DNA of 64,000 nucleotides from Perca fluviatilis (GCF_010015445.1 NC_053126.1:22693169-22757168); one strand, 5' to 3'; shown: positions 49,490 through 60,730, numbered from the stretch's first letter. A program made the numbers and translations. The notes: generated by a model not told the origin, from the sequence alone.

Positions 49490-50060
49490 TCTGTGAGGCT
49501 GTACTTTGAGCTAATATTAGCACACCAACATGCTCAACATTGCAATGCTAAACATGAAAAAAGAAAGCAACAGGTTTTCCTTGGCCCAGGCCCAGTAGTT
49601 TTTCTGTAACCCTGCTAACAAACAAACAAACGGAGCCAAAAACATGACCTCTTAGGTAGAGGTAATTAGCACTAAACTCCATGACAGCTGAGGCTGATGA
49701 GAATGTCGTTAGTTTTGCAGGTATTTGGTCGTAAACCAAAGTGTTACACATTCAAACTTTGACCTGTTGATGTCCCTAAAGGAAAAATTAAGGTATCAAC
49801 AAAATTGTTACAATCCATCCTGAGGGGAACATTAATGTCTGCACCAAATTTCATGGCAATCCAAACAGTAGTTGTGGAGACAGTTTTACTCAAAAACCAG
49901 AAACGTTGACCTCATGGTGGTACTAGAGGAAAAGTCAGTAGAATTCATCCAAAGTCAGTGGGATTCATCCTCTGGGGAACATAAATGTGTTTACTAAATT
50001 TCAAGCAACTTCATCAAATAGTTGAGATATTTCATTTGGGACCAACGTGGCATCAACGAC
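49490..50060. repeat. GCTAAC-rich dispersed repeat, longest copy
   Basis: It runs from GTGAGGCTGTACTTTGAGC through GCAGGTATTTGGTCGTAAAC, TCCATCCTGAGGGGAACATT and TTCATCCTCTGGGGAACATA to GAGATATTTCATTTGGGACC, giving the family's full order. It ends about 40 bp from the stop codon of the EF-hand gene on the other strand, so it may form part of that gene's 3' UTR. Confidence 0.8.
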
Positions 50061-50100
50061 TACCAGCGTCTCTAAATATAGCATTGCTAAAAACACTAAC

Positions 50101-50470
50101 TTATGGACAGAGGCCACTCTTAACGGCAGCAGCGTCTGGTATTGATCTGAAGTAGTGGTCACAGTTGAGGATGGGGCAGTCTGTGAACAGCAGGCTGTAG
50201 TCGTAGTACACAGTGTTCTCTGGAGGAGTTACCTCTGGCCCTCCTCTGAAGCCACACTCCTCCAGGAGGCTTTCCGGGAGCAGGCGGGCCCCCTCTGTGG
50301 GCACTCTGCTCCGGAAAACCTCCAGCCTGGAGGTCTGGATCCCTACCCGGTCCTGGATCATCCTGATCAGACTGAAGACTCTGCTGCTGCTCAACAAAAC
50401 CACTTCAAAGTTTCCTGGATGAGCTGCAGTGCCATCGAAGGGGATCAGTCTGACACTCAGACGGACAAAC
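50101..50470 (-). CDS. EF-hand gene, terminal exon with possible ubiquitin-like domain
   Basis: Acceptor TTAACCAACAG, stop TAA at 50101-50103. It encodes FVRLSVRLIPFDGTAAHPGN, FEVVLLSSSRVFSLIRMIQD, RVGIQTSRLEVFRSRVP, the Leu/Glu-rich LLPESLLEECGFRGGPE and YYDYSLLFTDCPILNCDHYF. Codon use and the lack of stops over 123 codons support a real exon. Plus-strand frames at 50155-50481 are shadows. Confidence 0.82.
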
Positions 50471-50832
50471 CTGTTGGTTAAAATCTGACTTTTAGATCGG
50501 AATTCAATTTATGTGGTTTTTTTAAGGGTTTTTATAGGTTAGATTTACAGATTTGCTTTGAAATAAAAGACTCACATGAAGCTCTTTAAGAATATGGCTG
50601 AAATTATAGGGGATACAAATCAACGTCACCTGACATATGTTTCACGTCTGTTTTACAATTCACTTCACATTGGTAAAGCAAAAAGAGCAAACAAAAATGT
50701 ACTTGCACCACTGGTGACAAAGTTTTTACCCAACAGGACTGATGATACTTTGTTTATATATAATATCTATATAGTTAGTGATTGAATGAGTACAATTTAC
50801 AATGTTTCTCTCAGAAATGTGGTGGAGAAAAT

Positions 50833-50873
<41 letters not shown>

Positions 50874-51163
50874 TAGTCATCGTATCCAAAACAAATGCCT
50901 ACATTTACTTAGCGACTTCTCACATCTTTAATATTAGTTCTAGTAATAACAATAACATGGTGGTAAACTATGAGTGTGTACTACACTGACAATATTAAAG
51001 TAAAGTGCAAGTACCTTGGTTTATATTTTGTATTAATAATCTAAATCTGGAAAGTAACTTAAGTTGTCAAATAAATGTAGTAAATTAAAAAGTAAAATGG
51101 AAATACAAGTAGCTTAAAATGTACAGCATTTGAGTAAATGTACTTAGTTACTTTCCACACGCA

Positions 51164-51257
<94 letters not shown>

Positions 51258-54200
51258 TATGGCACTTGTGTAAAGGTTGTGTTGAGGTCTTCTTTGTTTA
51301 CGTAGCTGTTGAGGCAACATGTTGTCCTGCAGTTAAAGGAGGTGATCAGTGTGATTTACTGCTGAAAGCTGAGGCTCAGAAATAACTGAATGCTTTACCT
51401 CCCACATGGATGTTTGGTCTGAATCAGCCTGAAGTCATGAGAAAAGAAGAGACTGGTCTGGGATGTAGTTTATGACTTTTGCTCGAGGTGGAGCTAGTTA
51501 TGAATCAGACTGGCAATACCTCATCCGGAAAAGGCTCTTATAACCACGCACTACACTATATATACAGTATATTTACCCCCAGAGGGTTAAGTACTTAAGT
51601 AAATGTACTCAGTTATCGTCACACGTGTGTTACTGTAATGCTCATAAGGTACCTCCTGCCATTTTCAGGGTTTAACAGTTGATGTTGATCACATCTTGAT
51701 TTCTGAGTGTCGTTCTCTGTGTCATCACACAGTCTGTGAAGACAAAAAAAACAACAGAAAAACACAGTCAATAAGAATAAAAAAAAAGATACTTAAACAA
51801 AAAGAAGTAGTTTATTTTACCTCAGTCTTTGCACTTGTCTGCTCAGGTCTCGATAACTGATCATGTCGTTGGCGGTCTTCAGCTGCTGAGTCAGCATGTG
51901 GAGCTGAAACTGCTGACAAGCGACGTCCAAGTTCATCAGACCTGCAGCCACATGGATAAGTAATAATGGAGTTTATGTCACGTCAGTAGTTTAAACAAAT
52001 CTGTTCATAAAATGTTGCAACAGTCAACCTAAATTATACTTGTGACTTAAAGCTCATGAACACACGAAAGTAGGAAGCCTGATTTCCTCAGGAAATAGGA
52101 TCCAAGAGAACGTGAATGCAGCATTTGAACAACGGTAGGGTACAGAATCAGTTTTTGCTCTTTATGTGGCAACCTGACATAATTTGACCTTTCATGTTTT
52201 TGCTTGTAATTGCTACTACAAGAAGTGAGCAGAGATGCTCTCAAGTCTCTGAGCTAGAGTCCAAGTCAAGTCTCAAGTCTTTGAGCTACAGTCCACATAT
52301 TTTGCTCTCAGATCTTCTTTTGTCTGGGCCTTGTTATATGAAGTTTTTAAAGCCAAAGCTTCTGATGAATGGCGCAGCAGCTCTCTCATGTGTGGCCGTG
52401 CGCAGCAGATACATTACATATTACGAGTTACGTAGGTAGGTTATAGGTTACCCTGGGAGGGAAATTACCTTCAGCTCATCAAACTTTTCCTAAAAATAAA
52501 GATTGTTTACGAGTCCCGTATCTTGATTCCAAGTCAAGTATGAAGTATTTTGAGTCAAGAAGTCACTGTTTGTGCGACTGAAGTGTGACTTGAGTCCGAG
52601 TCTCAAACTCGAGTCCCCATCTCTAGAAGTAAGCCATATATTCTGTATGTATGCTGGTCTTTGTGTGTTTTCAGAGTTGAAAGCTGTGGCTGCCTTGTGT
52701 GTTTTCTGTTTGTAGGGATATTTATTGATGAGTTCTCTTGCTTTTTTGGAAAAAATTTGATTCCCAATGAATCACATTCTGCCCCTCAAAGGTGTTATCC
52801 TGCAAGTCTTGGAGCTCCTCAAACAACCTTTATTACAAGAGTAGGCTATAGTTTACCCAGACAAAAAGAACATTGTCCTGGTTTTGTTACCCAGAGCTGC
52901 TCTTATCTGCGAGGCGGATAAAAGGAAATGACTCACAGTACCCTCCATGAATACTTCAGTACAACCACAATGTGGCATTTGAGTAATACTGACCCACATA
53001 TCTCTTTCTAATCTCTTTTTTTCTTCAGGATTATCTTTATCTGACATTCAAATGAGCTGGGACAGACAATGAAGTCTGTTGAGAAAAATGTGGAGAGCAT
53101 TTTTCAATGTGAGCGCACGGATGTTGGCATTTGAAACCATAAATAGACATAGATAGACACAGAAAATATAATTGTTTCCAGAAGAGGAAGCTTGTTGAGA
53201 CTTTTGGGGTTGAAGCTGCAGAGAGAAGACATATTACCCAGGTAGAAATCCTTCAGGTTGACTGATCCACTTCCGTCTGCGTCACTGTGTCTGAACAGCT
53301 CGTCCACCTGCAGCTGATGGTCTGAAAACCACCGAGTCATCTCAGATAGGAAGCTCTCAAACTCCGGCCGGTTGGACCTGAAGGACCGGGATGTTTCAAC
53401 CATGGAAACCTTTAAAACATGTTTCAGACACATCACTTGTGATGATAAGTTTTATATTGTTTACTAAACACTGTGGATAGGGTTTAGGGATAGGGCTAGT
53501 CAAATTTCCCATTGAGTCTTCAACATGTGATTATATCAAGTAGCTTATTAGTAATGTAACAAGATTTCTGTGCACAGTGGTTGAGCTAAATGCTAACATA
53601 AAGATACAAATAAATATCATAAACTTATAAACTAGCACTTAACATAAAGTACAGCCCATGCTAACATCAGGATGCTAAAAGGCTCGCAATGACAATGCTA
53701 GCATGCTGATGTTTAGCAGGTAGCCTATAAGGTAATGTTAACTGTGATTACAATCTTAGTTTAGCGTGTTAGCATGATGATATTAGTATTAAACATAGAG
53801 CTCAGGCTCATGGTAATGTAGTTTTGCAGTTATTTAGTCATAAATCAAAGTGTTGGACGAAATGCTGACCTGGATTACTAAAGTTATAATAATTCATCCT
53901 AAGGGCCAAATTACATGACAATACATACAATAGTTGTAGTAGTTAAAATGACAAAGGAATAGTTCAATATTTTGGAGAAAGCGCTTACATTTGCTTTCTT
54001 GCTGAGAGTTAGATGAGAAGAAGATTGATACTACTCATTAAGTATGAAGCATCACCCGGCAAACAAGTAGATTAGCTCAACACAAAGACTGGCAACACTT
54101 GGGGGAAAGATAGCCTGGCTCAGACCAGAAACATTGAACTTTTTTTTTTTGCTATATACTTCACATTTTTATGCTGTTTTTTGGTGAGTTTTCGGGCCCG

Positions 54201-54555
54201 CTGCTTTTTCTTCTTCATGTTGTCCTGCATGTGTGTGTCTCATCCAGGAAAAGGAAGGAAGCCGCTCTCAGCTCTGTGTTTACAGTAGATAGGAGGTTGT
54301 CAGTCACTCTGTAATCACTGTGGAAGAACAGATGAAATACTTCATACTGGAGGTAGAATCACTGGAAGTTGTATTTTTCCACGAACCTACAGTACAGTTC
54401 AAAGTATCATTGTTACACCGTCAATAAAAGAAGTTGTAAACGGCCATTTTTAAGAATTCTGTAAGCTAACCATGTCAACTGTTATCCCTGTTCTCACCGG
54501 AGTAGGGTATATGACAGATCTGTTTATTAGCAGATTCCTGGATGTGTTACTAAAC
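50101..54555 (-). CDS. Unrecognised EF-hand protein gene, 3' part, five exons
   Basis: Five minus-strand exons (54498-54555, 53238-53409, 51821-51941, 51653-51733, 50101-50470) have GT-AG borders and matching phases and join to about 267 codons ending in TAA. The first encodes SNTSRNLLINRSVIYPTP. The second holds an EF-hand with loop DADGSGSVNLKD, in which positions 1, 3, 5 and 7 are D, D, S and S and position 12 is Asp rather than Glu. The third is helical (VACQQFQLHMLTQQLKTAND). The last begins FVRLSVRLIPFDGTAAHPGN and ends in an aromatic segment NTVYYDYSLLFTDCPIL. Alternating strands, a helix (FSLIRMIQDRVG) and LEVFRS suggest a ubiquitin-like fold, which is inference. I do not recognise the family; an uncharacterised human-type EF-hand protein such as C1orf87 is only a guess. 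The 5' end and start codon are not identified. Confidence 0.75.
50833..50873. repeat. TAG trinucleotide microsatellite
   Basis: About 13 TAG units in the last intron of the EF-hand gene. Confidence 0.9.
50990..51160. repeat. Stepwise repeat family, inverted copy
   Basis: GGAAAGTAACTTAAGTTGTC, AAATGTAGTAAATTAAAAAG and TGAGTAAATGTACTTAGTTA: the reverse complement of the family seen at 11560 and 47945. It ends at an AC microsatellite. A short relative (TACTTAAGTAAATGTACTCA) lies at 51591-51616. Confidence 0.7.
51167..51254. repeat. AC microsatellite, 44 units
   Basis: 88 bp of uninterrupted AC in the last intron of the EF-hand gene. It is the longest perfect simple repeat in the window and follows immediately after the stepwise repeat, a common position for fish microsatellites. 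Translated CV runs here are artefacts. Confidence 0.97.
51653..51733 (-). CDS. EF-hand gene, short linker exon (81 nt)
   Basis: A strong acceptor (T-rich tract, then TCTTCACAG) and donor GTACCT. The 81-nt exon keeps the frame and encodes LCDDTENDTQKSRCDQHQ and on to NPENGR, a polar linker. Because it is a multiple of three, it could be alternatively spliced. Confidence 0.68.
51821..51941 (-). CDS. EF-hand gene, helical exon
   Basis: Acceptor GGCTGCAG, donor GTAAAA. It encodes LMNLDVACQQFQLHMLTQQL and KTANDMISYRDLSRQVQRL. It probably contains a second, degenerate EF-hand-like helix pair without a calcium loop. Confidence 0.82.
52212..52626. mobile_element. MITE rich in CAAGTC words, intron of the EF-hand gene
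   Basis: The left end AGAGATGCTCTCAAGTCTC and the right end CGAGTCCCCATCTCT form an imperfect inverted terminal repeat. The interior has AGTCCAAGTCAAGTCTCAAG near the left end and GTGACTTGAGTCCGAGTCTC near the right. About 415 bp, non-coding. Confidence 0.7.
53238..53409 (-). CDS. EF-hand gene exon with the Ca2+-binding loop
   Basis: Acceptor TTTTAAAG, donor GTAATA. It encodes VSMVETSRSFRSNRPEFESF and LSEMTRWFSDHQLQVDELFR, then HSDADGSGSVNLKDFYL. A helix, 12-residue loop and second helix form one canonical EF-hand. Confidence 0.85.
53560..53945. repeat. GCTAAC-rich dispersed repeat copy in an EF-hand gene intron
   Basis: TGAGCTAAATGCTAACATAA, CTAACATCAGGATGCTAAAA, GCATGCTGATGTTTAGCAGG and ATTCATCCTAAGGGCC. 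Followed directly by a TTTAAAGGAA-type MITE fragment. Confidence 0.75.
53945..54120. repeat. 5' fragment of the TTTAAAGGAA MITE family
   Basis: AAAGGAATAGTTCAATATTT, GCTTTCTTGCTGAGAGTTAG and AAGACTGGCAACACTTGGGG match the left half of the family at 16155. Truncated on the right. Confidence 0.65.
54498..54555 (-). CDS. EF-hand gene, first exon found (58 nt)
   Basis: Acceptor AACATAGAACAG, donor GTGAGAAC. One base in, phase 0 out, which fits the next exon. It encodes FSNTSRNLLINRSVIYPTP. It needs a preceding exon carrying two bases; none was identified with confidence. Confidence 0.6.
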
Positions 54556-55374
54556 CTGTTCTATGTTGACCAATAACTGGACACGCACCACAAAAAGGTT
54601 CAAATCTGAACACACACCCTGTTGTACAGTGCAGTTAAGAGATTGATCCTGCTCAGCCCCAGATACCACACGATTACAGCAACAGAGTGACACAATAAGG
54701 GAAGAATTATAGCCACGATGGTTTTGTGATTGCTCATTCTTCCTGCTCATCTTAAACAATGAAGACAGGAAACAAAGCCATGGTGACCAGTTCAACATGA
54801 CAAGGGTGAGTGTGCTGCTCACTGCTGTGTCAGGCTTCCTCAGGCCCAGTCCCATTCCCAGTTCATGTCCCAGTACCAGTTCTGGGAGCTGGGAGGGGTG
54901 GTGGGGGGGGGGTTCCTGAGATCCAGCCCCTCCCTCAGACACAGACAGGAAATCCCGTCTGGAGACGAAGGTATACAAGGAAAGACTGACTTGGAGGAGA
55001 GCCAGTCAGGATGCCTCTGAGTCTGACAGAGTCTGATTTACTGACAGCAGTGAAGGATGTACTCATATCCTTAAGTGAAAGTAGTGATGCCTCAATGGAA
55101 AAATCCTGTTCTTAATTCAAAATTTCCATTGCTTTGCATTGCAGTTACTGTAATTACAAATACTTTGGTCACTTACACTTAAACTGAGACTTCAGCTGCT
55201 TCAATTTAAACTCCAATTCAACATTGCACTTGGAAAAAAATGTTTAAGTCATTGTTACTGTTTACAATTTTTGCAGCTTAAATATTAGTTAGGTTTGTAG
55301 CTTTCACCTTTAGCGTTTACATATCGTTGGGTAGAATAATCTATAACAAAACAATGCACCATCATTTGTATGTA

Positions 55375-55625
55375 AAATGTTAATCTGTAAAGTAACTATA
55401 GCTGTCAAATTAGTAGACGTAGTGGAGTAAAAGTAGAAAGTAACTCTAGTAAATACTCCGTTAAGGTACTAGCACCACAAAGTACAGTACTACTGCACAC
55501 AAAGCTTTTGCCTGACAAGACTTACTGTGTGAGTTTATGTACAATATCTGCATGGCTGAATGAGTAAAATGTACAACATATATCTCTCAGAAAAGTGCTG
55601 GATAAAAGGTGGTATTAGTAGTATT
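55375..55625. repeat. Stepwise repeat family, inverted copy
   Basis: CTGTAAAGTAACTATAGCTG, GTAGTGGAGTAAAAGTAGAA and CTGAATGAGTAAAATGTACA. The last part also matches 50690-50830 (TGAATGAGTACAATTTACAA, TTTCTCTCAGAAATG), so the two loci share a longer segment. Confidence 0.7.
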
Positions 55626-55895
55626 AGCCTACCAAAATGAACATTTTCAAATAAAGCACATTTAGTTTGCTACTTGCCCCTTCGGAAGAATAAAAATTTG
55701 TAGCAATAATTCTGAGATGGTGGTACAGTTTGTACTTTTACACTGATAATATTGCTTGCACTGATAGGCCTCCCTAGAAGTCGTTCCCCGTCTCTGTAAT
55801 ATGCTGAAATCCTGCTGAGGATCAAAAAACTTCTGAAACAGCTGAATGAACTCAGTCAACTGTGAATAAAAAGAGCTTGAAAGAAAAAAGAAAAG

Positions 55896-55897
<2 letters not shown>

Positions 55898-55951
<54 letters not shown>
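55898..55951. repeat. TA microsatellite
   Basis: 27 uninterrupted TA units. Confidence 0.95.
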
Positions 55952-55954
<3 letters not shown>

Positions 55955-56050
55955 TCTGACAGAAAACACAACACGTTTCCTTTGATGACTGATGTCTTTC
56001 ATCTTTGCTCTTATAAAATTCTTCCTCTCATGCATATTTTATGCATCTAG

Positions 56051-56109
56051 AACAGGGAGATCACTTCAAAGTAGATTTCAGGTTCTACCAACCAAACGGA
56101 GAACCACAG
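56051..56109 (+). other. Coding-like island, possible orphan exon
   Basis: 59 nt with acceptor TGCATCTAG and donor GTGTGC, open in one frame as QGDHFKVDFRFYQPNGEPQ after two carried bases. It resembles a beta-strand extracellular or cytosolic segment, but no partner exon was found. Could be chance or a remnant. Confidence 0.25.
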
Positions 56110-56280
56110 GTGTGCTCTTGGTATATGGAGAACAAAGTGGGGGGTGGGATCGGGCACATTTTTTTTTTACCCTGGGTGCCAAAGTGTGCACTCATGCAAC
56201 ATGAAATTAAGAACAGTTTCTGACGGTCAGTCATGCAGGACTTGATGCTCTTAACAAACTTAACAAAGCTGCAGCAAGGC

Positions 56281-56880
56281 GTGGTGGAAGAAGTATTCAG
56301 AACCTTTACTTAAGCGCCAAAAAAACACTGTAAACATACTCCAATAAAAGTGGGAATCCTGCATTGAAAATCTAAATGTAGTAAGTTTTGTTAGCAAAAT
56401 GTACTTTAAGTAGCAAAAGTAAAACTACTGCTCTAACATTGATGCATCCGTATTAACAATCTAAAAATGTCATATAATAATATATCAGCCACTGCAAAAC
56501 GAGTACTTTTACTTTTGATACGTTTTTTTTACATTGTTGTATGGGTACACTTGGTAAACATCTGAGTACTCCTTCCTCCACTGTAGTACGTGACATTAAA
56601 AGGAAACACTCAAGTACAAGTACCTCAAAGCACTCTGTTTCCTCCACAGTGACCCCCCACTTTGTATGGATGTATGGATGTGATTGATGCTTGATCTGCT
56701 GCCACTTGCTCTTTTTAGTGCTTAAATACTTTGAATGCTTATGTTTTTTTTTCTGATTATAGATTTTATATACTTTTAACTCAAGTAACATTTGAATACA
56801 GGACCTTTACTTGTAACAGAGTATTTTACACTGTTGCATTAGAACTTTTATTTAAATAATGTGAATAGTTCCTCCACCAT
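56281..56880. mobile_element. Stepwise repeat family, complete copy with terminal inverted repeats
   Basis: The left end GTGGTGGAAGAAGTATTCAG is mirrored by the right end GAATAGTTCCTCCACCAT. Internal words CCTGCATTGAAAATCTAAAT and GAATACAGGACCTTTACTTG match the family. The 112-codon minus frame inside is not a gene. The inverted ends support a non-autonomous DNA transposon origin for the family. Confidence 0.72.
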
Positions 56881-57249
56881 AGCATGAGTACATGTTTCAG
56901 TATCTCATGTTGAGACAGTATCTCCACAAATGAGCTCTGCAGTGGAGAACATAATGTTTGGTTACATCGCCCTCTGCTGGGTGAAAACAAAACTTAACGA
57001 GGATGGGAGGATGGCTCAGTTCCTTCCTTAATTAAATACTGGACATATAATATATTGCTGTAATACATTTTTGTTGCAGATGTAAAGTTGCAAATTGAGA
57101 AGGTAAAATTTCAGGATAAAAGAAAAACATTTAAACACATTGGTTTCATTAAATCAATAATTACTCCATAGTTATGCTCCTTAATTTAGTATTTGTGGCT
57201 GGCATTTAGACCATCATAGGGGATGCTAAACTCTTCACTGAAACACTAA

Positions 57250-57290
57250 ATAATAATAATAATAATAGTAACAATAATAATAATAATAAT
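57250..57290. repeat. AAT-type trinucleotide microsatellite, interrupted
   Basis: About 13 ATA/AAT units with two interruptions. Confidence 0.85.
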
Positions 57291-57314
57291 TTAAACATGC
57301 CCACGACCTGTGTG

Positions 57315-57720
57315 TTTCTATACCTTATACTTCTACTCCACTACGTATTAGAGGGAAATATTGAAAATTTTACTCCACTACATGTATAAAAGTTAAGCTA
57401 CCAGTTGTTTTTCAGATTTAGATCATGTATACAAAATATAGATTAATTAATAAATGATGCATTATTATAGATTAAGCTACCCAGCTGTATATCATATTTA
57501 AAGTTAGCTACCAGCTGCAACATTAAAGTAATGAACACATTGATGCATCAATAATTATAATACAGTAATATAGGCTAGTATATAGTATTCTAAAAATGTG
57601 CTATTCTGCAAAATGTTTGACTTTTTACTGAATGCAGAACTTTGTCTTGGAACAGAGGGTTTCTACGCTGTGGTATTGCTGCTTTACTGAAGTTATCTAA
57701 ATATCTAAATAAATAATTCT
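57315..57720. repeat. Stepwise repeat family copy
   Basis: TATACTTCTACTCCACTACG, AAATTTTACTCCACTACATG, AGCTACCAGCTGCAACATTA and GATGCATCAATAATTATAAT. The order matches 11590-11830 closely. Confidence 0.75.
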
Positions 57721-57953
57721 TTGACCACTGCTAATAATCAATCAGTAGCATCACATCATGTTTGGTAGGCATCAGTGAGTAGGCTAAATACATCGGTATA
57801 GAATATGACTCACTAGTATTCAGACAGTGCTGGTCCTCTCCTCAGTCAGGAACTTGTTTCTTCCTTTTTTTCTTCTTTAAATCTTTTGAGAAGTTTTTGT
57901 TGTCCTTACTATTGACTCACTGTTGACCGGTTGCTATGGGAATGGGACCTTCA

Positions 57954-58003
57954 CACACACATGCACGCACACACACACACGCACACACACACACACACAC
58001 ACA
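57954..58003. repeat. AC microsatellite with interruptions
   Basis: About 50 bp of CA/CG dinucleotides. Confidence 0.9.
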
Positions 58004-60329
58004 TGCTTTGATTTATAGTAAGGCCCGCTAATAACATGAAATTAATAGAAAGTATTTTATAAGATGTAACGCTGATGCTTGTTCAACAGTTGAGGATCTG
58101 CAGTGAAAATAAATACACTTGTTACCTCTTCTATCCACTAGGTGTCTGTATTGCCAGGCTGATTTGGGATCTGTTCCTGCCTGCAGGCAGCCAAATCACC
58201 TGTTATAGTAAAATCTTATGGTATATTAAAGTACCCACACAACAATAAACAACTTCAGCAAAAGTTTTTTATACTTTTTAAAACTTTTTTAAAAGTATAC
58301 TTGTTCTGCAGTAAAATGTCTCCTGTGACTGCTCTATTGTTATATATGACATTATGAGATGCATACTGATGTGTCAGTGTAAGAGCAGCATGGTACCGTT
58401 GTAGCTGCTCGAGGTAGAGCTAGATTTAAGTACTTTATATACTGTTTAGTTTTAGTTCAGTCCAGTGGTTCCCAAGGGCCGGACCAGATCAATCTGACGG
58501 GTCGTGATGATGATTATTGGAAGAGGAAAGAAGAAACAACTAAGTTCTGATAAACCAAATTGGATTTATTTTTCTTTGTGAAATACTGGATAGGTTTACC
58601 TTTTAAGGACCTCTAACACTTGTTTAAATGAAACCATGTGAACATTTGAGGTGAAATGTCTCTTTGGTGGAACTAATAACAGCTCTGTCATCTGAAACAA
58701 CAAAAAAAAGATTTTTTTATGGGAATCACAAGCCAAATAAACCTTAAACCCCAAAATAGCTCAACATTGTAGATAAGTACAGTACTTACAATGCTACTAC
58801 TACTAATCTACTAATTACTAAACTTCTGATTTCTAGAGTAGGAACATCACAATGCTGTGCTTTTAGGAAATATATAGGTATATATATATTATTTTTTTTT
58901 TTAATTTATAACAAGCTAGATGTATTGCACAACAGATGATAATATGGCTAACACTGTTACCATACGCATGTCCTTCTGCAGACTGTTAATACTGTATTTA
59001 CATATCAGTGTATGTGAGAACCGAAATCTCCACACGTTTCTCTCACCCTAAATACAGCGTTCATGTACGGTACATCGTATGTGCGCTCAAATTAGCTGTG
59101 CATTGGAGGTATTTCATAGTGGACTATAACTATATAGTGCACTATTTCCATGATAGCTAACCGTTTCGAAAACAGTTTACGTTTAATGTATTCCTTACGC
59201 TTTCACTCTTGTATTTTTGGTTTTGGGAAGGGTAGAAAAAGAGGAAACCACCACCCAAAGTCATTACTGAGTATCTCTACTATATCCCCATGCACACCAC
59301 TTTAGAACTTCAGCGTCATTGGGGAAAGGTGTCATAATAAAATTCATAGCCTTTAGCTTTTAATGTATATCTAGCAGGCATTAAATGCTTTCCCATCCCA
59401 TCGTTACCTGCACATTCAACCTGTTTGCACAAATTTCATTTTGGTGTTGGCCAAAACAAGCGTGCCAAGGGAAGTTTGCTGGTACCAAATTAAAGGATTT
59501 GTTGTTATTTAACATGAAACTTTCCACACAATGACCTCTCTCTGATATTTAAGGGTGCCAACATGCTTTCTTAAGCCAAGGCTTTGACATTTCCTTCCAG
59601 TAAAGTTCAGAAATGTAGGAGTTTTTCTATTTGATCCCCACTCGGCAGGATGCTACAGTTCAAGCCTCAGTAAACAAACAGCTAATCCATCACAGAAAGT
59701 GAATTTAGTTATATTGGATTTATAAGGGAAGAAAAATACTGTCATTAGTCTCAGTGTCAGAAATAATTCAACTTTTTGTCTCGGGGCTGCTGCTCTACAG
59801 CTGCAGGCTGTAATTTATGCAGAAACATAATGGCCTCATGAGATACACCGGATGCTCTCTGAGCACCTAAACATCACAAGGAGCAAATTTACATCAATTT
59901 ACATCACTGGCAAAAAGGACCAAAGATATTCTGACAGACGGCTTTAATTTCAATTTTTTTTATAGTACATTATTCTGGATAGCAAACAGAGAATTGATTG
60001 ATTCAGCATGCATCATCTCGAACTGAAAATCCCCAAAAATAAATAGATAAATGGAAATATCTTCGGTCAATTACATTTTTCTGCAACTGATAATGTAATG
60101 AACTAAAATGTGATAAATATGTCCCATCTTTCTACCTATTAACATTGTTAAGGAATGTTAATAGGACTCTCTTAAGTCCTTTTAACTATTACTAAGTCCC
60201 ATTAAGGAATGTTAAGAACTCTCTCCCCAAACACATCCACGACTTTACCAATCTCTCACCTTTTTAGAGCTGCTTTTAATGTTTGATTAATGTGTGTGTA
60301 TTTTAGTGTGTTTATATATTCTTAGTATG
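58004..60329. other. Intergenic stretch, nothing recognised
   Basis: No open frame above 60 codons, no domain and no clear repeat boundary. AT-rich throughout. Confidence 0.45.
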
Positions 60330-60415
60330 CGTATTTCCTTTTAAAAACTGTGTAAAGTGTCTTTGAGTGTGTGAAAAAGCACTATATAAATAAAATGCAT
60401 TATTATTGTGTTACT
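60330..60415 (+). mobile_element. L2-type LINE 3' tail
   Basis: TGTAAAGTGTCTTTGAGTGT, then AAAAGCACTATATAAATAAA and a terminal ATTATTATTG, the 3' end signature of L2-like LINEs in fish. 5'-truncated. Confidence 0.65.
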
Positions 60416-60519
60416 GTGTTAGCCAAGAAATGTAGCTTTTGCTAGTATTGATTGGGAAAACATATAACTTTTTTTAGATTTGGGACAGAAACTATTTTCA
60501 TTCTAGTTTTTTGCCATGC

Positions 60520-60730
60520 TAACAGCATTTCCACCAATTTGGTCCAAACAGAATTATCTCAACAACTATCAGAAGGATTGCTTCTTATGCCAGGCTTAGA
60601 CTACACGTTATCAGCCCGATCATAGAAAGCAGAAGGAAATGTAAATCGGCAACAATACATGCATCCGCCAGAATTTCCTGTGGCACTGGAGCAATCCCGG
60701 AAGTGGAACGTCAAGAATATAGACTAGATA
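60520..60730. repeat. Two fused repeat fragments
   Basis: 60520-60580 has CATGCTAACAGCATTTCCAC and AATTATCTCAACAACTATC (GCTAAC family). 60672-60730 has AATTTCCTGTGGCACTGGAG and CAATCCCGGAAGTGGAACGT, matching 34608-34675. Confidence 0.55.

Noticed and set aside
54550..54978. 142-codon minus-strand frame upstream of the EF-hand gene
   Set aside because: A segment after TTCGTCTCCAG (RDFLSVSEGGAGSQ and on to LRKPDTA) looks coding-like, but its only open phase ends in phase 0, which does not fit the 54498-54555 exon needing two carried bases. Kept out of the gene model.
56453..56791. 112-codon minus-strand frame
   Set aside because: Contained in a stepwise repeat element with terminal inverted repeats; AT-rich chance frame.
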